A program made the position numbers and the translations under genes. Of a DNA stretch of 64,000 bases, positions 1-12,429 are shown piece by piece. The notes under the pieces are model-generated. The model did no database searches. It was given only the letters and a program-made list of their open reading frames with translations, and was not told the origin of the DNA. Each line of letters starts with the position of its first letter. The first letter of the stretch is position 1. The stretch is from Brassica napus (Eukaryota; Streptophyta; Magnoliopsida; Brassicales; Brassicaceae), in assembly GCF_020379485.1 (NCBI RefSeq), contig NC_063439.1, positions 9,836,466-9,900,465 of the forward strand. Direction: 5' to 3'.

Positions 1-597
1 CTCAATATTCATTACTATTCATTTTTTTATTTTATATAGATTAAAACTATGGTTTTATATTTTATTGATATACATTGTATTTTTTTAAAAACGGAAGCGT
101 GATTCCAAATCGGAATCGTAAGCTTCTAACATGTTTTAAAGATAATATTTTAGAAACGTTTTGGAAGCAAGATTCTGCAAGCTTCCACAAGGTTCCGATT
201 CCAATTCCGGTTCCGAAGCGGACCTCCGATGAAGCTTCCGTGCAACGTAGGTTTTAACTAGGAAATAACATGCTTTTTAATCTGAAGGCAACATTAATAA
301 ATAAAAAGTTAGGCAAACAAGTATACAGAACAAAATGCATGAAGATTTTACAACTTCAAGTATATTAGAAGTTTGCAGTTTCGATTGATAAGGATATGCC
401 TGTCTAAAACTCACAAAGAGTAAAACATAAATATTTCAAAGAACCGGTAAAGATAACAAGTTTTAAAGACCAAAGTAGTAGTAGCAGAGAGAAATAAAAG
501 TATCCAGAACTAGTAGTCTAGAGAACAAATTACAAGTTTGCATAGTACTCCAGATTTCTCCCGTTCGATCTTCGTTGCCATGGAGGAATCGCAGCAA
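1..597. other. 3' flank and 3' UTR of the SR34a-like gene
   Basis: No separate gene is visible. The part next to position 598 is presumably the 3' UTR of the minus-strand SR34a-like gene. The first 280 bases look like ordinary intergenic or old repeat sequence. The polyadenylation site was not located. Confidence 0.4.
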
Positions 598-2392
598 TCA
601 CTCACTGCCTTCCCGAACCTGAGGAGATAATTTACAACAAGTTTCAGATTGATATGTTTATCAAAAGTAGTATAAAATGCAACTTTTTGTATACCTTGGC
701 AGGAGATTTTGAAAGAGACCTGGACCTGGACCTAGACATTGCCCTAAAATGAATTCAATCAAAATAAAAATTAAAATTAAAAGAATCACTTTAATCACAG
801 AAGTAAAAGAACGGTTTAAAAGGGGGAGAGAACTTTACCTAGGGGGACTCATCTTCCTGTCAGGAGAAGGCGACCTAGATTTTGATACCGATCTTGAAAG
901 GGATCGTCTTGGTGATTTACTGCAATAAAGATTTGATAACACACAGCTCTATTTCAAAGATATTGTTCAAAATGGGATTATTATATATAAACAAAACAAA
1001 CGCACCTCAGATCCTTTCTTGGGCTCCTGCTTCTGCTAACGCTGCGGCTAGGGCTGCGACCACGGCCTCGGCTACGGCTCCTGCTTCTACTTGGGCTCCT
1101 TGACTGAGAGCTTTCATATTTCGTAACCTGTACGTAAGAACATATTTTTATGGTTTACAGTCTGAAGAAGGCAAACATATACATAAAGGTAAACCAATTA
1201 AGACAGTACCCGGATATAGCCTCTAGCCCAGGGGTTTCTGAACTCTGTATCATCCAGTTTCCTTATCTGAACGAAAAACAAAATCGCAAGTTATGAACAC
1301 TGGAAACAATACAGTTCATAGCTTCATAAACAGCAAGAGGAGAAGAAGAGAGTGGGAAAACTTACCGCATACTTCATGTCATCATAGTTGGTGTAGTCAA
1401 CAACACCATAAGTTCCTGATCATATTATTATTAAAGATGTAAGAGAAAAAGAAAAGAAAAAAGACATAACCACAAACGCTAATACTGGTAAGAAAGTGTA
1501 AAGTAACGCACCTTCACTGTCTCGAGTGACCTCAGCAAAGCACACATCACCAGCTTTCCGCATATGATCCTGAAACGATTGTTTTAATATGAAGAATAAA
1601 AAAAAAAGACAGCAGAAACATTAGAAATCAATCAACACACCTTCAAATCCTGCCATGAGGCAGATGATGGGAGCCCACGTACAATAACTGCATCCAAGAA
1701 AACATTCAGAAAGAGATGCAGTCAAACTTTACCAACAGCAAACAATTACACAAACCTCGGAATTCGGAGTGTCGTGAGACACCAAACCGGGCTGATCCAC
1801 CACCACCACCACCTCCACCGCCGCCATAGCCACCACCCCCACCACGGTATCCACCACCGCCACGACGATCACCTGAAGACTGTCCTCGACCACCATGAGC
1901 AAGCTCAACCTGCTTTCATAATATGATTAGAAACAACGAGAAGAAAATATATAAAAACCTGAAAGGGTAATGTAAAGCAGACTCAAGTAATATTACCCTC
2001 AAACGACAGCCGTCAAAGTTGTACCCATCACGGCCATCGATCGCATCTTCAGCATCCCGAGCATGCTCAAACTACAAAACATCCAACACAAAGCTTGGTT
2101 AACCGTAATAATATCTTGTAAACTGATTAAGAACATGTAAGAAACGTACCTCAACAAAACAATAACATGGAGGACGAGGTGGAACCTTCAATTCGATATC
2201 CACTATGCGGCCGTACTGCAATTGCGATAACTCGTTCAAAACATTCTCTTACAACAGTTGGAATGTCATCCAAAACAAAACAAAAACAAGGTAGCCAGAA
2301 CTGACCTTGTAAAAGAGATCTTCAATCTCAGACTCCCTAATGTCACCGGGCAAGTTACCAACATAGATGGACCGAGAAAATCGACCACTCAT
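598..2392 (-). CDS. SR34A: SR34a-like serine/arginine-rich splicing factor
   Basis: Nuclear pre-mRNA splicing factor of the SF2/ASF (SR34/SR30) class, involved in splice-site choice. Twelve coding exons on the minus strand, given by plus coordinates from the 5' end: 2306-2392, 2150-2215, 1997-2071, 1756-1909, 1641-1687, 1512-1569, 1366-1415, 1210-1266, 1006-1127, 839-919, 695-743, 598-618. All junctions are GT-AG and in phase, giving about 288 aa. Residues 1-80 form RRM1 (starts [18 protein letters not shown], then a CYCFVEF core). A glycine-rich linker follows. The second, pseudo-RRM carries the family signature SWQDLKDHM, and the C-terminus is an RS domain ending VREGSE. The start MSGRFSRS and the ending match Arabidopsis SR34a (about 300 aa) better than SR34 or SR30. 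The gene looks intact. Confidence 0.93.
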
Positions 2393-2428
2393 TGTTTGCT
2401 GAGGTTGTTACAACAAAGAAGAGTGGTA

Positions 2429-3360
2429 ACTGCAGATACAAATTCAAGGATTCAAATAAATAAAGAACCAAAGTTTATTTATAATGACAAAGAATCTCCA
2501 CTCAGAGACAGATTCCAAATCAGCATCACTGCATGAGCATATAGAAAAGATGATGATGATAAGACCAAAAAATATAATGAAGCAAACCAAGTGAGAGCAA
2601 TCCATGGTAAAGAGCAGTGCTCCACAAGCTCCACAATGCTTATTTGCTCCAATGTGCTCCCAAAAGCTACTATAAAATTTTGAAATCTATTTTTTTTTCT
2701 CCACATCTTCCCATGATTTAAGTAAACAAACTCCAACGCTTAGATAAATAAAATAAATGAAACAAGTCCACATTGATCTCCCATTCCCTCTCTATATTCC
2801 TATGAACCATTGCAATGCTCATGTTCCAAGCGCTTTTGCCATCTAAAATAAAGAAAGCATGTGTCATGACATCATGTAACATAGCCTCATGCATCTATCT
2901 ACCTTCCTTACTCAAAACATAGAAAAAGTTCGAAGCTTTATAATTCAGCAATACAAATTGTTTAAAGATCAGGAAGAAGTTCGATAAAATTCGACAAATA
3001 AAAGATATATACAAGATCATAGATAATCCCACGACCAAAGCCCAAAACTTTTTCACGGTCTTGACATGATTCAAGAACAAGCTTCTCGGAAACAAACAAA
3101 CAAAAAAAAGAGTATATTCTCACGGAGCGCATCGGAAACACAAAGATATATAATCAAACGAACAAAACATTAACAGTACAATGAACGAAAGCAAACACAA
3201 CAGTAACGCTCAAACAAAACACAATACGAGTAATGAACGGGGAGAGAGAGATAGAGATGTGTGTAATAATTCGTACCAGGGATTAACAGCACCGGACAAG
3301 ATTCGGACGAACCAAGGCTTGGTAATTAGATATGTCGGCCTTGAAAGTTTGTTTATCTAG
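2429..3360 (-). other. 5' UTR intron and leader exon of the SR34a-like gene
   Basis: Upstream of the start codon there is a good acceptor (CAG, intron edge at 2429) and a donor GTACGA at 3271-3276. This predicts an 848-base leader intron and a first non-coding exon from about 3277 to 3360. Leader introns are common in plant SR genes and often take part in their regulation. No coding potential was seen inside. This is an inference from splice signals only. Confidence 0.45.
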
Positions 3361-4550
3361 GGACTAGGGTTTCTTTTATACATGAGCTTATGTGAATTAC
3401 CAGATTTGCCCTTCTAACTTTTATCCCTTACTAAGTCTTTCTTTTTTTTTCATTTTGGTCCCTAAGAAATTTGAATACCAACAAAAAGCCTTATACATTT
3501 AAAAAAGGTTATATTTGAGGATATCATATGTTACAATGTTTTTAAACCCGACCCGGACACTGAACCGGACGACTTACCGGATCGCTTGGTCACTGGGTCG
3601 ACCGCGGATGAATCACGGATTAATAAATTAATTAATTTTATTATATAGTAATATATTAGCAATTACACCTAACCAATTACACAAGTTAAAAAAAATAATG
3701 GAAGCTTACATTATATAAACATGCACAATTTTGTTCAATATTTCATTATATAACATGTAATATTTGTGACTATGACTTTTAACTTTTTTAATATATATTA
3801 GTTTAGAAATTATAATCTTTTTTAGTACACCAACTAGTTTTTGTGTTATTAGCTAAATGAATCAAATTAACCATAGTGAGGAAGAAGAACGTGACACTTT
3901 CATGAGATGTGCAAAGATAGTGGAAAACAAGATAAATCCCGTAGAAGAGTTGGGGCCAAAGAAACAGCTTACAATTTCTGCATAGTTTCAATACAAGCAA
4001 AGATCATAATATAAGTATATTATGTGCTATGGTTCACTAGAAATACACAGAATTTCTGATTTTTTTTGTCAATGTGGTTTATGTTGTTTGAACATGGGCT
4101 TGGTAGATTTAGAGACAGTGGAAGTCGAAGAGGTTGGAACTGATCACTCCGCTTTATGTTTGTGTTTTTCTTGTCTTTTACGGCTCAGTGATTTTCATTT
4201 TCTACTTTAATTATGCCTTGGCTCTTTTTCTGAAACATACATTGGCATCAAAACATGTAAAATAACATTTGATTAATTATTATTAGTTCTATCAAAATAC
4301 TGATAAGAGTTGAATTTATGTCATTTTTGTATTGATTTCTTTTCTTTTCTTCTTTTTGCTTAACTGTATTAAGGTTTATGGACACTTTATATGTTTATTT
4401 GTAAGATAGTTGTCTCTTCTTGATGCAAAGATTGATGACAAAGGTCCTCATGACATAATGGTCAAGGATCCTTTTTCTTGCTTGTTTTGGTTTCTTCGTG
4501 AGAATTTATGTTTTCTTCTCTCTTTCTGATGCAGAGGTGACAAGTAGAAG

Positions 4551-4697
4551 ACCATCAATGAAGCAACGAAGGAGGTTGGTCTTTTTGTGGATGAGGTTTC
4601 AGATGAGAAGGAGGAGAAGGAGATCATGCATGCTTTACCAAGGAGGAAGCGTCGGAGGACGAAGTGTAAACACTCCTTTCACCAGTTGTGGCGGTAG
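4551..4697 (+). pseudogene. Possible exon remnant, unknown gene
   Basis: A 49-codon open stretch begins TINEATKEVGLFVDEVSDEK, continues glutamate/lysine-rich and then has the basic run RRKRRRTK before a stop. A polypyrimidine tract and a TGCAG acceptor lie just upstream (about 4530), but the reading frame between acceptor and this stretch has a stop. It looks like the last exon of a decayed gene with a nuclear-localisation-like basic patch. I do not recognise the family. Confidence 0.25.
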
Positions 4698-5167
4698 TGA
4701 CGGTGGTGGCGCCGGCGGTAATGATCCCCTACCGGGGATAATGATCCTTTAATTTATGCTCCATATTTTATTCAAATATAAAAATACTAGTATCACAAAA
4801 GAGTAAAGAAGGTAAAGTATGTTTTTAACTTTAAAGTATGTTGTAAGCCACATTTAAAGTTTTTACTATTTCCTAAGGAACATCTATCAACAAAATTGCA
4901 AAGAAGAACATGAAATCTTTAATTAACTAATATTTGTACATGTTTTTAAAGTATATGTAAATGTTCTTTGTTTGACTAAATCTGCAGAAACAAAAAAAAA
5001 GTCAAAACAGTTTACCCACTGATACCCAAGACGAATTCTTCTCGTGACTTGTCAAAGTAATTGAATGACTTTTTCTTTTCTCACATTGAATGAGGAGTTT
5101 TCAACATCTACAAGTTAGTGATACCATTTGAAGACTTGTTTTCCTCTTGTAATTATGATAGTTTAAG

Positions 5168-5168
<1 letters not shown>

Positions 5169-5211
<43 letters not shown>
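5169..5211. repeat. (AT)n microsatellite
   Basis: An almost pure AT dinucleotide run of about 40 bases, visible directly. Confidence 0.9.
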
Positions 5212-5212
<1 letters not shown>

Positions 5213-6043
5213 TTTGTCAACACACGTAAGGAGTAAAGAATTAAATATAAACATAAGTATCCACTAGTAGGTCTGGGAATTTGAACCGAATCCGCCGAAC
5301 CGATTCAAACCAAAATTTTGGTTAATTCGGTGAAAAGTTCAGTTCGACTCGACATGTATATAAAAAGATCTTTGGTTTTAAGTTCGGTAATCAATTAATT
5401 CGATTTTTTTAATAAAAACAAATCGTTAACCAAATTTTGAATAGAATTAACCAAATTCACCAAAAATTTTAACTGAAGTAACCGATCAAACCAAAATTAC
5501 CCTAAATATAATTGAAACCAAAAACTTCAATAAGTTTTGGTAAAAATAATTAAAACCAAATTATCCTAATACCGAACCAAACCAAACCAAAATGTTTCTG
5601 GTTCAATTGGGTGAGATTTTGATCAAACTGAACTATCTGAATTTAAAACTACCCGAATTCCAAACTACCTGAACTGTTTGAACCTGTTGGCCTATCCACT
5701 AGGATACTACCCTCGTTGAAATGCATTTTTTTACCAAACCAATAAACATTATGTATATGTACAGTAGGTTTAGTTGGATATTCATTTTGTTTTATCTTAA
5801 ATTCATAATTTGTTCAATACAATATGAAAAATATTCATGTAAATTTATTTCTCTTAAAAATAAATTGATTGTTCTTTCCATGTTTTCATATTAGTAGAAA
5901 TACATATGAACTTCATATTGCTTGTGTGGTCTTTGAGATCATTCACATTTTACGGAAACGTATTAATAATTATTTGGTAAAGAGATTTTAAAGAGTTCAC
6001 TATTGAACGGTAATACGATCTGCTGGCTGGGAAGAACTACTTA

Positions 6044-6647
6044 GGGGGTGACTGGTTTTCCCGCTACCACCCGCAAACGCAGCTTTTGCGGTTGGTAGCG
6101 GTTGTCGGCTGTTTGCAACAATCACTCAAATCGCTGTAAACCACTTCAAACCGCTCCGAATCTCATAAATTCAAAAGCTGGCTCCAGCTAGCGTTTGCGG
6201 TTGCGGGCGGTTGCGGGAGGGTAAATTTTTTTTTCTTTTTTTAAAACAATATATATACAAAAGTAAAAATATTTAATAAAAAATTAAAACTGAAATTATG
6301 AAAATATTAAAATATATCTATTATATTTTAATTAATATTATAAAATTTTATAATAAAAAAATTTCAATAAATTTTCAAAAATTAAAATTATAACTTTCTA
6401 AATATAAATTTTATATTTATTATAATTTTATGATTTTTGATATTTTTATAATTATATTAAATGTAAATATTGTTAATTTATTATTTGACTGTTACCGCAT
6501 TTGGTAGTTAACTAGTCATAAATCACCCGCAAACGCACCAATTTTTAACCGCAGTACCAGTCGTACAAATCTCTTAAAACCGCTAGAAGCCGCAACCGTC
6601 CGCATCCACAAACTTCCGCAACCGCTGCGTTTGAACCAGTCAGGCCC
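6044..6647. mobile_element. PIF/Harbinger-type MITE, copy 1
   Basis: Terminal inverted repeats start GGGGGTGACTGGTT and (reverse strand) GGGCCTGACTGGTT, flanked by a TTA target duplication (6041-6043 and 6648-6650). The ends are rich in CCCGCAAACGC and CCGCAACCGC motifs and can fold back on each other; the middle is very AT-rich and non-coding. Size about 604 bases. A TTA/TAA 3-base duplication is the hallmark of the PIF/Harbinger superfamily. A related copy lies at 13832-14438. Confidence 0.75.
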
Positions 6648-6650
6648 TTA

Positions 6651-7560
6651 GTAAGGAGAATCTCGTTTGTTACTTCCACCAATTCATTCGTATTGTAAAC
6701 TTTTTTCCTTTTGTTGATAAGTAAATTTAACATTTTAACAAACAAAAACGGCTACATTGTCTTTTGACTTGTGGAACTATAATTTTATTTCTTAGTTGAT
6801 CTAATTAATTATATTTAAATATTATATATGCAAATTTATCACAATGAATCAAGTAATTAACGTTCTTTTACTATTGAATATCAATTTATCCAGATGATTG
6901 TAAATGTGACATATTTTGAATAGAGAAATTTTCTAAAATATTTTTTTTTTAGTTTTTTTTAACGCTGATTTATTATGATATTAAAATTATGATATGAGAA
7001 AGATTACGTAGATGAATTGACAACCAACAATACTACCTGCTTTATGAAGACTTATGCCTAAATGCATCACTGAGCCGTCCTATGAAGATTCACGTCTGAC
7101 CATATTTACTTGCACCATGTTGAAGATCTCTTGTGAAATTTTTTTTCTGTAGTCTGGAGACTTGAAACATGGATTTCCTTTAATCTGTAAAAAAATTTCA
7201 TAGTCTCAGATTCGAACCTTAGACTTGAGTTTATAAGCCTTTAAACTATAACCAGTGGGTTACTGTGCTTCCACAATCCTTTTTAGTTTATATATTAACA
7301 AAATAGCCATCAATGAAGAAAATAACAAAAATAAGTTTTATTAGAAGGTAAAAAAATATTTTTACCCTAGGGTTAACTAATCTATACTTAGGATTAGAGT
7401 TGAAGTGTAGAGTTTGGGGATAAAGTTTTAAATTTTAAAAAATTAAAAATAAATATTAAAAAAATTAAAAAAAGGTTTATTTTGCTCATTTCTGTAATAA
7501 ATTATTTTTACAAATCTAGTTGTTTTTATGTCTTTACGTTTAAAGACTTTTAACAAATTA
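6651..7560. other. Non-coding AT-rich spacer
   Basis: No gene seen. The part from about 7290 to 7510 resembles the body of the small MULE-type MITEs seen elsewhere in the window (AT-rich, CCCTAGGGTTAACTAATC motif) but clear ends were not found. Confidence 0.4.
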
Positions 7561-7592
7561 CTAGGGTCGGTGTCCGCGCTTCGCGCGGATTA
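7561..7592 (-). other. Helitron 3' terminus with hairpin
   Basis: CTAG end at 7561-7564 and a GC-rich 6-bp stem with a short loop (CCGCGC/GCGCGG, about 7574-7588). It is the presumed transposition termination signal. Confidence 0.85.
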
Positions 7593-7776
7593 CATGTTTA
7601 ATAAAAGTCTAGTGAATTAAAATTGATAATTTTGAAGTATCCGTAAGGGTAAGTTAACTTTTGTATTTTTTTTTATGATGGAGAGACGTTGGAAGGGGTG
7701 ATAACTATCTTTTATAAAAACATAGTGAGTTTGAGTAAATAATTTTGTTGAGGACTGGTGGCGTTTGCTATGAGGC

Positions 7777-8791
7777 TTAGGATAGCAGTTTATTCCTCTT
7801 TTGGAAGCGTTGAATGATTTCAATTTCGTTGTTAAAGTAGAAGCGTGTTCCAGGTGTTGCTGTGAGTGATAGTTTTCCTGAAAAAGGTGAAATATTTGTT
7901 AGCATTTAGTTTTTTGTGAAGTTTATGTTTAGTTTATTACCTTCATGTATCCGTGGAATGATACTTGTGATGATTACGACATGTTTTTTCCTTGTTGATA
8001 TGCCATTTAACTCCCTGAAATTAGACGCCTCCTTGTCCCATAAAGTTAGACGTACCAATTTTGATCTACAAATAATTATTGTATTAGATTTTGTATAATT
8101 GTAAACCAATTATTACTTAATTAAAAGTTTGTACCTGTCTAAACGCAATCCAATGATGATTTTTGAATCTGTGTAGGGGTTATATAAATCACTACCTTGG
8201 ATGAGGCAAATGCGGCCGACAACATCTGTAGGAATAATTTGGTTGTTTTAAAAAAAATTAGGATTTATTTTTATGTGGGAGAGTTGTAGTTTTTTTTTTA
8301 CCTGGTAGGAAGTTGGTTTCACTTGCTAAGATGATCAACTGGGTGTAGCGTTGGGGCCGGAATATGTATGAAGGGATCGGTGGAATGTTTTCTTTAATCA
8401 GTGTAATAGTTGTTGTTTCTTTGATATTGATTATGTATGGTTGATCGGTAAGCCTGTAACGTTGGTTATTGGGGAGGAGATTAAAATATCTAATGTGATA
8501 AATTTTCCCTTCCTCGAAGCGTTGGGACATTGTGTCAGATGTAGAAGTAGGCACCCTACCCTCCATTTTTTGTTCCTGTTTAGTGGTTAGAAGCAATTAT
8601 TTGAAATATAGTTGGAATAATTAAAAATATGAATTTTAGACAAACCTGAATGTCAAGACAGATGAAAGTTGTTCCTATGAAATCATCTTTATTTTTGTGA
8701 TTTGTGATGGGCCAGACCCTAAGGATCCTAACGATTATTGGATGAGGTCCGATGGTGTTGCCCCAGTTGCTTTGATCTTGTGCTGCATGTG
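7777..8791 (-). pseudogene. RPA1-like OB-fold gene, second copy, truncated
   Basis: Encodes a protein like the large subunit of replication protein A, as found in plant Helitrons. Exons in plus coordinates: 8646-8791, 8302-8575, 8135-8225, 7941-8065, 7777-7877. The first visible exon carries the N-terminal OB fold (IIVRILRVWPI); the second has GKIYHIRYFNLLPNNQRYRL and IPPIPSYIFRPQRY, typical of the DNA-binding A domain; then DVVGRICLIQG and VRLTLWDKEASNF (B domain). The 274- and 125-base exons have exactly the same size as exons 2 and 4 of the neighbouring RPA1-like gene, showing common descent. No convincing start exon was found and the C-terminal zinc-ribbon domain is missing, so I call it a decayed or partial copy. 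Confidence 0.65.
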
Positions 8792-9376
8792 CTACATTGA
8801 TAAGAAATAATATTTTTTTTTTGCGCAATATTGTTTTAATTTTTTTTGAAGTGAACATAGATAGTGTTTTTTTTTTTTTTTTTAAGTATTGTAAGGGTTT
8901 TTTAAAATTTTAAGTAGGTTGGGCCATAATTGTAGGTGGTAGTAGTAAATTAGTTGGGTGGGTTTGATAGTAGGATTTAGTTATTTTTAGTAATTTACAG
9001 GGGCTGTGTGTGAAATGAGGAGACTTTATTATCTTGGACGTACTATTTAAGATTAAAGGGAACTTAGGCGGTTCGCACTTTGTTATAGAAAACATTTGAA
9101 ATTAAAAATTATCTGAAATAATAGAAAATGCAAAAGATAATAGTTCGACAGTTGAAATAAGTAATTCTCTGAAGGAAATAGTATTTGATAGGTAACGAAA
9201 ATGAAATAAAATAAGATAAGCCGTAGACGATGGCTTGTAGGGTTATTGTGAAAGGTCTTGTAGAGCGGCGATTTTCTATTGGGGGCGGACCTATAGATAA
9301 AAACAATTTTGTTAGCACAGGTTCATTATTGGGTTTGAAGAGTTTCGGACTGGAAGACTTACTGGTAGCTTGCATC

Positions 9377-12087
9377 TTATGGTATAGGAAGTTGTTGAAG
9401 ATTCCGGGAAGCCTGCTCTGGGTGATCATTGGATATTGATTCTGGAGGAGAGAGAGAAAGGAGCTGAGTATTTTTGGATAATGTTGTGAACTGGGTTGCA
9501 AATAATATTTGATTACCTGGTAAACCGTTGTATATTTCTTTGTAGACAATGTTTTTGACCCTTCCTATCTTTTGATCCTTTCCTTGTATAATTTTGAGGC
9601 CTGACTTGGTAGTAACTCGGGAAAGACCAACATAGAGCTGCCCATGGGTGAAAACGGGCTGGGGCAAATACAGTACGATCAGCTCTGTTGCTTTTCTGCC
9701 AGTGAGCTCTTTCCCAGCATCTCCGAGAATGATGAACGTGCACTGCTCCTCATTATCATAGACAGACATCTCCACCCGGTAGCTGTTTCAAAGGCAAGTG
9801 ATTAATACATTGTAGGATGAAACATGTTAGAATGGAGAATCTTACTTGGCTACTGCAGTTGCATTTTCATTGTCGCATTTTGGACAAAGCAGTGTTGTCG
9901 GCCCGCGGTTTAGCTTCGTCTGGCAATCCTTGCAAGCAATGTAATACCACTCAGTGCCATGCTTGACATCATCAATTGTGGCAATGCAGTCAAAGTAGGC
10001 AACCTGAAATCACATACCAAAGGTTATCAGCAACTTAATTCAGAAAATGTTTGATTTTAATAACCAAATGGGGATTACCTTAGCAGGCTCACGCTTGATG
10101 AAGGCAGCAATCTCACTTATTGTCAGTGTTTCAGCTTTAACCACCTCAACAGGATTGACTGAAGAAGTTGCACCAGGGTTCGTGGTCAACCTTGCCAAAA
10201 AAATTAACAACAGGCGATCATCAAGGTTCTTAAAAGTTTTTCAAGAAAAATATATCTGAACAATAACCGAGTGTAACTGAGTGCGAGTGATTAGTGGTAG
10301 GGTTATGTAAAATACTAACCAGGCCAAGTATTCCTTGGTGGGGTCAACCTCTTCATCCAAAAACACTCTTGATGAAGACATTGAGCTTAGGCATAATTTC
10401 CCTGGCAATACAGAAGCAGTTAGTGATAGAGCTATCTAATTGAATTTGAGTAATAACGAAGTCTAATATGGAGTGTGAGATATTACCACCGAGTCTCTTC
10501 GGATTGACAGTTGTAACCAACAGAACCGTTGGAGTTTCTGCACATGCGTCAAATTTGACGCGGAAATTCTCCGCAGCCTCGTCCCATAGGTACACGTTAA
10601 TCACTGGACCACTGCAAAGTAAAAAAAAAAATAGATGTTTCAGTAGTAAGGATCATAAATTTAAAAACAATGGCTGAATTATAGTAGCTTACTCTTTAAG
10701 TTGCAAATGAACCATCACTTTCCGAGAAGCTGAGTCATCCTTGATGCACAAAACCGGACGCTGATGAAGAGGATGCCCATCAACCAGCTTAAGGTGGCCG
10801 ACAACATCTACAACACAAAGTTACACTCATTGTTACTCAGACAGTTACAAACAATCAACTGGGAAGCTGTACTGGTCTAAACTTGGTAAGAGAACAACTA
10901 AATCTTACCATGAAGATCTCCTCTGAGATCACAGTTGGCTTCAAAATCTGCAAAGGAATGGATTCTGAAGCGCTCTGTCAAAATGGCTTCATTGTCTTCT
11001 TCCACCTTCCTCAGCTCAGAGGCGTGTGAGATGCAAATGACCAGCCTCTGGTCAGCAACATGGTACATCACCTTGCTGTTCGATGCATAGTAGTTGGTCA
11101 GTGTGTAGATCATCCCACGCTTGAGCTCTGTCTCGTATTGGTTGCGACGGTTCAGACCGATGAACCCCTGAGCCACAGTACCCTACATAACAGAGAGACA
11201 TTATTGGGTCAGCCACTGATCATTTCTTTAATTTAAAAATACGCTTAGAACCGGAACCAACCAATCAAATTTTCAATCAACAGACGCCTATATATAATTT
11301 AATATCAAACCAATCTATTAAGTTTTTATATAGTGGGATACGCCTATATAATTTCATCCCAACACAACTGATCTTTTTTTTTTAAAAGACGCTTAATACC
11401 AGAACCAACCAATCAAGTTTTCTATAAACAGATCTCAAGTGAATAATGAAAAGAGGAAAACCAATCAAAGATAATCTAAATCAAGATTTTTACGTATCAA
11501 CCAAGTTGTTATTTTAATCATGCTACTTTTTATTTACCAACATACGCTAACATAAAACGAATCAATCTAGGTTTTTCCGAAAAGAGATCAAGTTTTAAAT
11601 TTTAGTCAATCAAGTTTCTTACGAATCAATCCACTTTTTTTTATTTTAAAACCAAGTTTTTGTTTTCCCACATACGGTAACATCAAACGAATCAATAAAA
11701 AAAATTTCTTTTTTTTTTTAAAAGACGCTTAATACCAGAACCAACCAATCAAGTTTTCCTAGAAAATAGATCACGTTTTTATTTTTATCAATCATGTTAA
11801 ACGAATCAATCAAGTTTATATTTAAATCAATCAAGCTTCTGTTTTCCAACATACGCTAACATCTCAACCTATTGGACGCAAAACTAATTAAAAAAAAATA
11901 CCTCCGCATTGATCAACAGCATCTCGACCCCAAGAAGGATCTCTGGTCCTCCTTTGACGTTCTTCCGAGCATTCCAGAAATGGAGAAGCCGAAACTGCAG
12001 GGTGGAATCGCTGGGTCCGGGAGAAACTTGTCGGAAGAGGAGGGGAGGGGAAGATTCGCCGGTGCGGATTGCGATCTCTTTCGACAT
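9377..12087 (-). CDS. RPA1-like protein fused to a Pif1/Helitron helicase tail
   Basis: Single-strand DNA-binding RPA70-like protein of a Helitron. Exons in plus coordinates: 11902-12087, 10909-11182, 10693-10807, 10487-10611, 10320-10431, 10079-10190, 9846-10003, 9517-9782, 9377-9417; phases agree throughout and the product is about 400 aa. Exons 1-2 give OB fold A (MSKEIAIRTGE start; RGMIYTLTNYYASNSKVMYH), exons 3-5 OB fold B (INVYLWDEAAENF), exon 7 the zinc ribbon (CKDC and CPKC pairs). In exon 8 the C-domain end (FIILGDAGKELTGRKATEL) runs straight into VFTHGQLYVGLSRVTTKSGL, the C-terminal motif of Pif1-like Helitron helicases. The last intron (79 bases) may be retained, as the frame stays open. 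Expected function is in Helitron replication; the fusion is unusual. Confidence 0.75.
11220..11870. repeat. Degenerate repeats inside the RPA1-like intron 1
   Basis: A motif of about 40 bases containing GACGCTTAATACCAGAACC and AACCAACCAATCAAG recurs at about 11241, 11387 and 11720, with many shorter AATCAATCAAG variants between. Non-coding. Confidence 0.6.
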
Positions 12088-12429
12088 GATTAGGGTATAC
12101 AGCTTTCGATCTGAGGTAGGAGATTGTAAAGGATGAGCTGAGGTAAGAGAGATAAGGGTATAAATAGGATGGTAGATATAAGGCGGAGGGGGGATGTAGA
12201 AGGTCTGTAGGGATCTTGAATGGAGGCTTTAAGGTCACGCATTGAAGTTCAACCCCTTTCATCGGAGGCGTTTTGCGGGGAGATTAGTGGGAGATGAAGA
12301 GAATCGCCATGCGTGAAAGAGAAATGGGGGATACGGCGTTTAGGGTTACTGAGTATCAGAAAGCTTGAGACGTCGTTTTAATCAAATGGCTATAACGGGT
12401 TATGGGATGGGCTGGGAAATTTTTATAAA

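Larger units (their letters stand above)
3400..6043. other. Gene-poor AT-rich stretch
   Basis: No intact gene. It contains a GC-richer patch of degenerate ACCGG/CCGGA motifs at about 3545-3620, a possible broken exon at 4551-4697, an AT dinucleotide run, and a 5270-5690 section rich in AACCGAACC/AACCAAA motifs that looks like old repeat DNA. Confidence 0.5.

Noticed and set aside
9230..9439. Plus-strand 69-codon open frame
   Set aside because: Antisense shadow of the RPA1-like gene's last exons.
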